A stretch of 19,523 bases of DNA from Cloacimonetes bacterium UBA6081 (lineage in GTDB: Bacteria; Cloacimonadota; Cloacimonadia; Cloacimonadales; Cloacimonadaceae). This document shows positions 1-6,960 of the stretch, piece after piece. The notes under the pieces are model-generated. The model searched no databases, was not told the origin of the DNA, and saw nothing but the letters and a program-made list of their open reading frames with translations. Every line of letters starts with the position of its first letter. Within the stretch, counting starts at the first letter, position 1. Location: positions 1 to 19,523 of the forward strand of contig DIXL01000024.1 in the NCBI GenBank assembly GCA_002428685.1, in the 5' to 3' direction. The translations under genes and the position numbers were made by a program.

Positions 1-160
1 GTAAAAAACCCCAATTCAAATCACACCCTCTCTTTTAACTCTTTTACTCTTTTACTCTTTGTAAAAAACCCCAATTCAAATCACACCCTCTCTTTTAGCT
101 CTTTTACTCTTATACTCTTTGTAAAAAAAACTCCACTCACACCACACCCTCACTCTCTAA
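1..160. repeat. 60-bp tandem repeat, two full copies plus a degenerate third
   Basis: Positions 1-60 and 61-120 are the same 60-bp unit with two differences (at 38/98 and 52/112). Position 121 onward starts a third copy (GTAAAAAA, then CACACCCTC) that diverges quickly. Each unit also contains an internal CTTTTACTCT motif repeated about every 10 bp. The array lies directly downstream of the last gene of the minus-strand cluster, whose stop codon is at 162, and may continue past the left edge. I see no gene in it. Confidence 0.9.
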
Positions 161-161
161 G

Positions 162-626
162 TCAATCTCTCATCACCTCGGCAGCTTGCATGACGGCATC
201 GATGATCTGCTGATAACCGGTGCACCTGCACAGATTTCCCTTCAGGGCATTTCGCACTTGCTGCCTGCTGGGGTGAGGGGTTTCGTGCAATAAAGCCCAG
301 GCAGAAAGCACCATACCTGGCGTGCAAAAACCGCATTGGATGGCTCCACAATCCACAAAAGCCTGCTGAATGGGGTGTAATGTCCCGTCCTTCGGTGTTA
401 TACCTTCGATGGTAATTACTTGTTTTTCAGCCACATCTTTCAGTTTCAGCTTGCAGGAACGCAGGGCTTTGTTGTTCACCAAAACGGTGCAACTGCCACA
501 AACGCCGATATCACAGCCTATCTTGGTGCCGGTAAGCATCAGGTCTTCCCGTAGGTATGCAGCCAGTTTCTTATCCTGTAAGACTTCTGGGATTTCATGT
601 TCGGTGCCGTTGATGTTCAGCTTCAT
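162..626 (-). CDS. 2Fe-2S subunit of a molybdenum hydroxylase (xanthine dehydrogenase type)
   Basis: This 154-residue protein is the small iron-sulfur subunit that carries electrons away from the molybdenum site of its partner encoded just upstream. Two 2Fe-2S motifs are complete. The plant-ferredoxin-type cluster uses C38, C43, C46 and C58 (CDIGVCGSC, then C). The four-helix-type cluster uses C98, C101, C133 and C135 (CGFC and CRC). The length matches the XdhC/CoxS family. The start codon follows the stop of the large subunit with no gap, and a strong Shine-Dalgarno (AGGAGG) lies inside the end of that gene, so the two are translationally coupled. It is the last gene of the cluster. The family is certain; whether the substrate is xanthine, another purine or a different heterocycle is inferred from the neighbours. 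Confidence 0.95.
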   Translation of the reverse strand: MKLNINGTEHEIPEVLQDKKLAAYLREDLMLTGTKIGCDIGVCGSCTVLVNNKALRSCKLKLKDVAEKQVITIEGITPKDGTLHPIQQAFVDCGAIQCGFCTPGMVLSAWALLHETPHPSRQQVRNALKGNLCRCTGYQQIIDAVMQAAEVMRD

Positions 627-2894
627 TTATCTGCCCTCCTGGCAATATTTAGCCACTTGCGGAGCCAAAGGCAAGCTGGTAAAGCGTTGTCCCGTTGCCC
701 GGTAAAGTGCATTGGCGATGGCTGGAGCGGTTATTTCCAAGGTTGGCTCACCGATTCCCTTGGCCCCAGAAGGAGAAAGTGGATCGTGGTTTTCGATGAT
801 GATGGCGGTCATTTCCGGCAGGTCTGTGCTGCGTAAAACTCGGTAATTATGGTAGTTACTAATCTCTGGATTACCATCTTTAACAGGCACATTTTCGCAC
901 AAAGCATAGCCGGAACCCATTGCCAGACCTCCAAAAAACTGACCTTTCAGCATGGCCGGATTGATGGCTTTGCCAAGATCATGCGCTGCCACCAGATTCA
1001 GCAGAGTAATCTGACCGGTTTTGCTATTTACCTTCAGCTCCACCGCCTGGCAGCCATAAACCCAGGTGAAATAGGCATTTCCGTGTCCTGTTTCTTCGTC
1101 CCAGCTAACCCGCGGGGCTTGAAACACGCCAAAGGCATAGGGGTAAATTTGCTTGTTGTAACACATGCGGACAGCTTCAAAATAGGATGCCACAGTGGTG
1201 CCGTCTGCATCTTTGACTTCACCGTTTTCGTAGCGGCAATTCTCCAGGCCTAAAGCGAGCTGCACCCCTTCACAGAGGCGTTGTTTGACAAGCTTGGTGG
1301 CATTAACCGTTGCCCCACCCCCCAGAAGTGTTCCCCGGGAAGCCACTGTGGTACCGCCATCGGGGATATTGGAAGTGGAGGGAAAACGGTAGCGGATCAG
1401 GTCTTTAGAGATGCCAAGCTCTTCTGCTGCAATCAGTATCATGGCAGATTCGGCACCCTGTCCGTTTTCGTGCACCCCCGTTTCCAAAAGCATGCTGCCA
1501 TCGGGCTGGATATTGATAATCGCGCTGTTAAAATCTGTGCCTTCGGCACCTAAACTCATACCCCGGTAAGAAATAGCATAGCCAATGCCATACCACTCCT
1601 CCTGGCTTGGATCGCCAAAACTGCAGTTCTGCTTTTTGTGCTCATAGCCAATTTCCGTTAGAACCGCATCCATGGCCTGTTTCAGGGAGACTGTATGCGT
1701 ATCCAGCTTTTGACCGGTGATGGTGATGCTATCCTGGTGAACCATATTGATGCGCCTGAATTCGCTTTCGTCCATGCCGAGTTTTTCGGCAGCGATTTCG
1801 ATGAGTTGCTCTATACTGAAATTCACTTGGGGTGAGCCAAAACCTCTGAAAGCTCCTGAAAAAACGTTGTTGGTGTAAACGCCATAAACATCGCAATGGA
1901 CATTGGGCACTTCGTAGCAGCCACCACACTGAACTGTGGAACGCCATGTAACCCATGGAGTTACGCTGCAATAGGCACCTCCATCTGCCACCATGCGGAC
2001 TTGCACAAACTGGATCTTGCCGCTACCGGCTAAACCCATGCGGTAATCAAGCTTGTAGGGATGGCGTTTGTAACTTTCGCACATACTCATTTCGCGGGTG
2101 TAAGTTAGCTTCACGGGTTTCCTGGTTAAATAAGCACACAAGGCAGCCCGCGCACAAACTAAAGCAGCAGTATCATCCTTGCCGCCAAACCCGCCACCCA
2201 TGGGAACGGTTCTAACTTCCACATCCTTTAGCTGAAAGCCCAAAGTGGAAGCCACAAAACGTCTGGTGCTAAAGGGATGCTGCATGCTGCCCAGCACTTC
2301 CATTACGCCATCCGGCCTTAGGTGGCACAGTGCTGATTCCGGTTCCAGATAGGCATGTTCTACCCGCGAAGTGTTAAACTGTTGCTCGATAATGAGATCA
2401 GCCGCCTTCTCGCCTTGGGTGATATCGCCGGTGCGCACACAATGATAATTGCACACATTACTGCCATGCTCCGGGTGTAAAAGTGCTGTATCAGGTTTCA
2501 AAGCCTCTTCCGGGTCATAGATGCCGGGAATTTCATCCAACTCCACTTTTATTAAAGGTAAAGCTGACAAGGCGATCTCCCTACTTTCTGCCACCACCAA
2601 GGCCAAAACATCGCCGGTGCTGCGAATCCGCTCGTGGACAAGGGTTGGATAGTCCTTGATAATCTGGCCAAACTTGATATTACCGGGGATGTCCAAAGCC
2701 GTATAAACAGCCACTACGCCCGGGCAGGCCAGAGCAGCGGAGTAATCGATGGATTTTATCCAGGCACTTGCCACGCTTGCATGAAGTGGTGCTGCATGCA
2801 ACATACCAGGCATGGCATAGTCGTCGGTATATTTGGCGATGCCGGTAACTTTGGCATAAGCGTCATTACGAAAGGCTTTATGGTTCTTGGTCAT
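627..2894 (-). CDS. Molybdenum-binding subunit of a purine/xanthine-type hydroxylase
   Basis: This 755-residue protein belongs to the xanthine dehydrogenase/aldehyde oxidase large-subunit family, which hydroxylates heterocycles with a molybdopterin cofactor. Visible cofactor and active-site motifs are MGGGFGGK (residues 232-239), AFRGFG (348-353), a GQG loop (478-480), and GIGEP near the C-terminus (713-717), in which E716 is the expected catalytic base. Length is normal for a separate molybdenum subunit. Residue 240, directly after GGGFGGK, is Asp, whereas classical xanthine dehydrogenases have a substrate-binding Glu there. No in-frame TGA is present, so there is no encoded selenocysteine; selenium, if used, would be the labile type. 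The start overlaps the upstream stop by 4 nt (ATGA) and has GGAG 7 nt upstream. The neighbours ssnA and ygeY suggest a purine substrate. No FAD subunit is visible in the window. Confidence 0.93.
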   Translation of the reverse strand: MTKNHKAFRNDAYAKVTGIAKYTDDYAMPGMLHAAPLHASVASAWIKSIDYSAALACPGVVAVYTALDIPGNIKFGQIIKDYPTLVHERIRSTGDVLALVVAESREIALSALPLIKVELDEIPGIYDPEEALKPDTALLHPEHGSNVCNYHCVRTGDITQGEKAADLIIEQQFNTSRVEHAYLEPESALCHLRPDGVMEVLGSMQHPFSTRRFVASTLGFQLKDVEVRTVPMGGGFGGKDDTAALVCARAALCAYLTRKPVKLTYTREMSMCESYKRHPYKLDYRMGLAGSGKIQFVQVRMVADGGAYCSVTPWVTWRSTVQCGGCYEVPNVHCDVYGVYTNNVFSGAFRGFGSPQVNFSIEQLIEIAAEKLGMDESEFRRINMVHQDSITITGQKLDTHTVSLKQAMDAVLTEIGYEHKKQNCSFGDPSQEEWYGIGYAISYRGMSLGAEGTDFNSAIINIQPDGSMLLETGVHENGQGAESAMILIAAEELGISKDLIRYRFPSTSNIPDGGTTVASRGTLLGGGATVNATKLVKQRLCEGVQLALGLENCRYENGEVKDADGTTVASYFEAVRMCYNKQIYPYAFGVFQAPRVSWDEETGHGNAYFTWVYGCQAVELKVNSKTGQITLLNLVAAHDLGKAINPAMLKGQFFGGLAMGSGYALCENVPVKDGNPEISNYHNYRVLRSTDLPEMTAIIIENHDPLSPSGAKGIGEPTLEITAPAIANALYRATGQRFTSLPLAPQVAKYCQEGR

Positions 2895-3976
2895 ATAATT
2901 CTCCGCAGTTCAAAGTGACTCCAGAAATCCATCCAGGGGTTATGTGTTTCTGCCAGACTGGGAACCACCGGATTGGGTGCGCCCAAACGTTCAACCTGGT
3001 ATTTTCCCTTTTGAGTATCAAAACCCATCAGACTGGCAGGATTAAAACTAATCAGCCGGAAAAGCTGCTCGAAACTTAGCTTGCCTTTATCCACCAAATG
3101 CTCCGCCAGCAGCGTAAACAAAGCTCCGCTGCCAGCAATCCCCATAGGGGTTTTAGCCGGATGCAGAATGCCAACATCCTTATCCTCACAGCTAAAGGCA
3201 CAGTGATCACTGGCAACCAGATCAAAAATGCCATCCTGCAGCAATTCCACCATTTGCCCTCGGCTGGTTTCGCTTCTCAGGGGAGGAGAACACAGCCATC
3301 TGTGCCCTTGCGGGTCATTTAACGACTCTTCGTTTAGAAGTAAATAGTGCGCAGCGGTTTCGCAAGTGATGTAATCAGCCTCTTTTTTGGCTTCCTGAAT
3401 CAAGAGCGCAGCTTTGGGACAGGACACATGCACAATATGCAGAGGATAGTGGTGCTGAATAGCAAGGTCTAAAAGCTTTTCCACCGCGCTTATCTCAGCT
3501 TTTTCGGGACGGCGCAAGGCATGATCTGAAGGTTTGATAAAGGGATAGCGCTCGCTGAACTCAGCTACCACTTTATCGTCCTCACAATGAGCCAGCAGCC
3601 TGGTTTTGTGGGAATGCATGTCCTTCATGAAACGCTTAATATCGGTAAAACTGCAGAATAATCCCGCCTCACGATAGGTGGTATAAAGCTTTATATCTGT
3701 GTCCGGGGCCAGCACTTTTTCCAGTTTGCGGGGATCGAGGTTTCGGGGAGTTAAGTGCCAGAATACTTTGCCGGGATAGGCTTTGGCTGCTTCACGCATG
3801 CGTTCCAGTTTGGGCTCTAATTCTTCCTTTTCGCTTTCGGTAACGAATAGGCCTATGCCTTCCAGTCCCTGGTGCTCATACAGGCGGGAAAAGCTGTGCC
3901 AGTCATCCGCCAATTCGTGTCCGGCAATGGTTTCGCCTATGTGAACGTGGAAATCGAAGATGCCTGGATATGTCAT
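2891..3976 (-). CDS. Dihydroorotase/hydantoinase-like cyclic amidohydrolase, short form
   Basis: This 361-residue amidohydrolase-superfamily protein probably opens or hydrolyses a cyclic amide such as a hydantoin, ureide or dihydropyrimidine. Metal ligands of the binuclear family can be placed: H10 and H12 (DFHVH), a candidate carboxylated lysine K96 (DIKLYTTYR), H130 (AHCED), H183 (VHVS) and D257 (ASDH). ETAAH at 206-210 matches the dihydroorotase ETCPH-type segment. The first metal motif begins at residue 8, so the usual N-terminal beta-sandwich segment of about 50 residues is missing and the total length is about 100 residues below a hydantoinase. The missing part is not encoded upstream in another frame, because the PLP-enzyme gene occupies that DNA and overlaps by 4 nt. 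In the related E. coli cluster this place is held by hyuA. Exact substrate is unknown. Confidence 0.85.
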   Translation of the reverse strand: MTYPGIFDFHVHIGETIAGHELADDWHSFSRLYEHQGLEGIGLFVTESEKEELEPKLERMREAAKAYPGKVFWHLTPRNLDPRKLEKVLAPDTDIKLYTTYREAGLFCSFTDIKRFMKDMHSHKTRLLAHCEDDKVVAEFSERYPFIKPSDHALRRPEKAEISAVEKLLDLAIQHHYPLHIVHVSCPKAALLIQEAKKEADYITCETAAHYLLLNEESLNDPQGHRWLCSPPLRSETSRGQMVELLQDGIFDLVASDHCAFSCEDKDVGILHPAKTPMGIAGSGALFTLLAEHLVDKGKLSFEQLFRLISFNPASLMGFDTQKGKYQVERLGAPNPVVPSLAETHNPWMDFWSHFELRRII

Positions 3977-5220
3977 AACTTCACCGCAGAGGGGTCTTTA
4001 AGTCCATGGCCTGTAATCAGCAGAACAATACTACCTGCATTTGTCGTTCCCGCTTCCTTATCCGTCGTTCCCGATTCCTTATCCGTCGTTCCCGCTTCCT
4101 TATTTGTCGTTCCCGCGGAGGCGGGAATCCAGCCCATCTCAATTGCCTTCTTCAGTCCCGCCAGGGTTGCTGCAGAAGACGGCTCTGCAAACACACCGGC
4201 GTAGCGTGCCAGCTCAAGCTGTGCCTGCTGTATTTCGGTATCAGACACCCTGACCGCCTTGCCATCCGTATCAATAAGAGCCATCACAGCCCAATGCGCC
4301 AAAGCCGGAGTCTTCACACTGATGGAATCAGCAATTGTGGAAGGCTTGAAGGCATCAGCATAAACGCCGCTTTCCCAGTATTTGGTAATGGCATCACTGC
4401 TCTCTGCTTGCACGGCAAGAAGTCTTGGCAGCCTGTCCGTAATTCCAGCCCTCTGCAAATCCACAAACGCCTTATAGATACCGGCAAAAATAACTCCATC
4501 GCCCACCGGGATAACTATCCACTCTGGCACCGTAAAGCCGTTTTGCAGATAGATTTCCAGTCCGGCACCTTTCTTGCCGTCCACGGTTAAAGGGTGATAG
4601 CCAGTGTTGCGGCACATGCATTCATGGGTGGCAGTGTAATCCAGCGCAGCCTTGAAAGCGTCGTCATAAGTGCCATCCACCTTATTCAAGGTTGCTCTAT
4701 GCACCTGAATCTGAATCAGCTTGGCTGGAGGTGCGCTTTTTGGGGCAAAGATAACGGCTTGTTTGCCAACTGAAGCAGCTATGCAAGCCAAAGAAGAAGC
4801 GGCATTGCCTGTGCTGGCACAAACAATTTCTGCTATACCCTTTTGCACTGCATCCGCCACCACAAGCTGCGAAGCGCGGTCTTTGTAGCTACCGCTGGGG
4901 TTTAAACCATCGTTTTTGATCCTGACATTCCGTAGCTGCGGACATCTTGTCTGCAGCAGGGTCGGAGAAAAAAATGCTGTCCCTCCTACAGGTATTGGGG
5001 GATAAAACTTGGGGTCAACCGCACTGAACAGCAATGGGTCAGGTTTTTCTTTCCAGGCTTTGGCAATGGCCTCATAGTCAAAAACAGCTTCCAAAACGCC
5101 TTTTAATGGCATTCCGGGCGTATAATCCCGGCTGCAGTCATCACAAAGATAATGCAGTTTGTCGGTGCCAAATTCCTTGCTACACCGGGTGCAACGGTAG
5201 AAGAGCAGATAGCTATGCAT
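3973..5220 (-). CDS. Threonine-synthase-like PLP (fold type II) enzyme with repeat-derived C-terminal loop
   Basis: This 415-residue protein starts with a zinc ribbon (C10, C13, C26, C29) typical of one threonine synthase subgroup. The PLP-dependent fold follows: K113 in NPSGSYKDR is the Schiff-base lysine, STGNAASS (136-143) contacts the cofactor, and TGHGLKDP (403-410) is the conserved C-terminal motif. It lies where E. coli has ygeX (2,3-diaminopropionate ammonia-lyase), also fold type II, so it may be an ammonia-lyase or beta-eliminating enzyme acting on a purine-derived amino acid; true threonine synthesis is the alternative. Residues 364-396 are an in-frame insertion of a palindromic repeat with a 7-residue period (AGTTDKE type), between the last helix and the final strand, replacing a surface loop. 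The ribosome-binding site is weak. The stop overlaps the next start as ATGA. Confidence 0.88.
   Translation of the reverse strand: MHSYLLFYRCTRCSKEFGTDKLHYLCDDCSRDYTPGMPLKGVLEAVFDYEAIAKAWKEKPDPLLFSAVDPKFYPPIPVGGTAFFSPTLLQTRCPQLRNVRIKNDGLNPSGSYKDRASQLVVADAVQKGIAEIVCASTGNAASSLACIAASVGKQAVIFAPKSAPPAKLIQIQVHRATLNKVDGTYDDAFKAALDYTATHECMCRNTGYHPLTVDGKKGAGLEIYLQNGFTVPEWIVIPVGDGVIFAGIYKAFVDLQRAGITDRLPRLLAVQAESSDAITKYWESGVYADAFKPSTIADSISVKTPALAHWAVMALIDTDGKAVRVSDTEIQQAQLELARYAGVFAEPSSAATLAGLKKAIEMGWIPASAGTTNKEAGTTDKESGTTDKEAGTTNAGSIVLLITGHGLKDPSAVKL
4033..4131 (-). repeat. Palindromic element with 21-bp tandem tail, in frame inside the PLP-enzyme gene
   Basis: The palindromic core TTCCCGCGGAGGCGGGAA is at 4110-4127. 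To its left GTCGTTCCCG recurs at 4043, 4064, 4085 and 4106, exactly 21 bp apart, so the reading frame is kept. About 35 bp, including the sequence just outside the core (GGGCTGGATTCCCGCC on the minus strand), is identical to the copy at 5241-5275. The tail arrays of the two copies point in opposite directions, so the pair brackets most of the gene as an inverted repeat. Confidence 0.93.
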
Positions 5221-5240
5221 AAATAGCTCTATTTATTAAT

Positions 5241-5355
5241 GGGCTGGATTCCCGCCTCCGCGGGAACGACAAATAGAGAAGCGGGAACGACAAATAGGAA
5301 AAGCGGGAACGACAAATGGAAAAGCGGGAACGACAAATGGAAAAGCGGGAACGAC
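5241..5355 (+). repeat. Intergenic copy of the palindromic element with tandem tail
   Basis: The core TTCCCGCCTCCGCGGGAA is at 5249-5266. Repeats beginning CGGGAACGAC follow at 5261, 5282, 5304, 5325 and 5346, with spacings of 21, 22, 21 and 21 bp. The single 22-bp step would break a reading frame, unlike in the gene-internal copies. The element fills most of the 179-bp gap between the PLP-enzyme gene and the ygeY-like gene. The core resembles the ATTCCC-N8-GGGAAT class of small interspersed repeats known from Neisseria (dRS3); that is a similarity of form, not proof of relation. Confidence 0.92.
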
Positions 5356-5399
5356 TGATATATACACTCCAGCACCCCAAAACTCCAGAACTCCATCAC

Positions 5400-6593
5400 T
5401 CATAATCCCAGTTCATACACCAGCGCGGCATAAAACGCTGCGGCAGCAGTTAGATGCTCCACCGGACAAGCCTCATTGGGCGCATGAGCATAGATTTCGT
5501 TGCCTGGCCCCATACCAATACAGGGAATGCCAAACATTCCGGCTATGGCTACACCGTTGGTGGAAAAAGTCCATTTGTCAATCTTGGGAACCTTGTCAAG
5601 CGTGGCTTCATAAGCCTTGGCAGCACCTAGCACATAGGGTGAATCCAGAGGCGTAACCCAGGTGGGAAAATACTTTTCGGTGGGATAAACCAATCCCGTA
5701 AAGGCTGCTTCGTTATAGGTTAAAACCTCTATATCGGCATCTTCCTGTCCTGCAAGCCGGCAGGCTTCTTTCACTTCTGCCACCGCGCTGTCTTTGGTTT
5801 CGCCCCAGGTTAGCCTTCTGTCCAAATGAATTCTGGCAGAATCCGGAACGGCACACTGGCTGGGCCCGGTGAAATAAACTTCCGTTACGCACACGCTGCC
5901 TTTACCCAAAAACTCATCGTAGTGCAATCTTTCATGCAGCTTTTCTATTTCCAGGGCGATGCGGCTGATTTTGTAGATGGCGTTATCACCACGCTCCGGA
6001 GCCGAACCATGGCAGGATAAGCCTTTTACATGCACCTGCATTTCCATGCGTCCGCGGTGGCCACGATAGATATTCAGGTTTGTAGGTTCTGTAATTACAA
6101 CCAGTTCCGGCTTTATTTCGCCTTCTTTCAGGATGTATTGCCAACACAAGCCATCGCAATCCTCTTCCATCACCGTGCCGGTGAAATAGATGCTGAATTT
6201 ATCGCCCAGACCAAGGTCTTTGATAATCCTGGCAGCGGTCAGCATACTTGCCATGCCACCTTCCTGATCCACAGACCCGCGACCCCAGACCTTGCCATCT
6301 TTCACATGCGCAGCGAAGGGATCAAAATCCCACAGACTAAGGTCGCCGGGATAAACAGTATCGATGTGGGCATCAAAGGCTATAACTCTGGCTCCGTGGC
6401 CAATTCTGCCAATTACATTACCCAAAGGATCGATGTAGGCTTCGTCCATACCGATGGCTTGCATCTCTTTCAAAATGCATTCCACCACTTCCTTTTCTTT
6501 GGTGCTAAAGGCAGGGATACGAATCATGTCCATCAAAAAGCGGGCACTGGTGTCTTCGTAACTTCTGGCTTTGTTCAAAATGTCTTTATACAT
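5400..6593 (-). CDS. ygeY: YgeY-family M20 metallohydrolase of the purine/selenium-linked cluster
   Basis: This 397-residue protein is a dinuclear-zinc M20 peptidase/deacylase-type hydrolase, probably cutting an amide or ureido bond in a pathway intermediate. The family motifs are present: H76-x-D78 (DAHIDT), D109 in GRGSVDQEGG, the general base and ligand pair E143-E144 (VMEED), E169 in ITEPTN, H195 (SCHGS) at the dimer interface, and the C-terminal ligand H370 (IYAHAPNE). Length and the ITEPTNLNIYRGHRGRME stretch match the YgeY branch rather than ArgE or DapE. The start is supported by AAGGAG six bases upstream. It is separated from ssnA upstream by 367 bp and from the PLP gene downstream by 179 bp of repeat DNA, so it may have its own promoter. 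YgeY is part of purine/uric-acid catabolic clusters in anaerobes; the physiological substrate here is inferred. Confidence 0.9.
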   Translation of the reverse strand: MYKDILNKARSYEDTSARFLMDMIRIPAFSTKEKEVVECILKEMQAIGMDEAYIDPLGNVIGRIGHGARVIAFDAHIDTVYPGDLSLWDFDPFAAHVKDGKVWGRGSVDQEGGMASMLTAARIIKDLGLGDKFSIYFTGTVMEEDCDGLCWQYILKEGEIKPELVVITEPTNLNIYRGHRGRMEMQVHVKGLSCHGSAPERGDNAIYKISRIALEIEKLHERLHYDEFLGKGSVCVTEVYFTGPSQCAVPDSARIHLDRRLTWGETKDSAVAEVKEACRLAGQEDADIEVLTYNEAAFTGLVYPTEKYFPTWVTPLDSPYVLGAAKAYEATLDKVPKIDKWTFSTNGVAIAGMFGIPCIGMGPGNEIYAHAPNEACPVEHLTAAAAFYAALVYELGL

Positions 6594-6960
6594 GGTAGCT
6601 CCTTATATTGCTAAAACAGAGATTATTATTTAACAAAGAGGAAAAGAGAAAAGAGGGGTTTACCAAAGGGATTTTTGATTGGGTGTGTTTTGCTGTGAAG
6701 ATGGAATTAAGTTTAGTGCTTTCTTTTTTTAAACACAGAGAAAAGCAGAGAAAAGCAGAGAAAAGCAGAGGGATTTTATGTAACAAAGAGGAAAAGAGAA
6801 AAGAGGTGTTAAACTTTCCTATTATTATGCTCTTGCAACTATCTCTCAGCTTGGTTACACTTTTCCACTTTTTCACTTTTCCACCCAAGCTCATTACCAC
6901 TTTTTCACCTTTCCACCCAAGCTCATCACCACTTCATTACCTCATCACTTCATCACCCAA
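6594..6960. repeat. Repeat-rich, strand-asymmetric intergenic region
   Basis: No gene is seen here. A 26-bp sequence beginning TAACAAAGAGGAAAAG occurs identically at 6631-6656 and 6781-6806. Between them AGAAAAGCAG is repeated three times near 6740-6770. A 30-bp unit ending CCACCCAAGCTCAT occurs at 6865-6894 and, with one difference, at 6897-6926. The left part is purine-rich on the plus strand and the right part pyrimidine-rich. Since ssnA ends at 6961 and ygeY starts at 6593, the transcript leader of ygeY must lie here. I could not assign a convincing promoter. Confidence 0.8.

Noticed and set aside
627..2894. Encoded selenocysteine in the molybdenum hydroxylase
   Set aside because: The frame has no internal TGA; the selenium link of this family is through a labile cofactor, which cannot be seen in DNA.
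4006..4590. 194-codon plus-strand frame opposite the PLP-enzyme gene
   Set aside because: Its arginine/serine-rich repeats are the translated palindromic element, and the minus strand has clear enzyme motifs.
6030..6614. 194-codon plus-strand frame opposite ygeY
   Set aside because: No recognisable motif or ribosome-binding site; the minus-strand M20 hydrolase is complete and uninterrupted.
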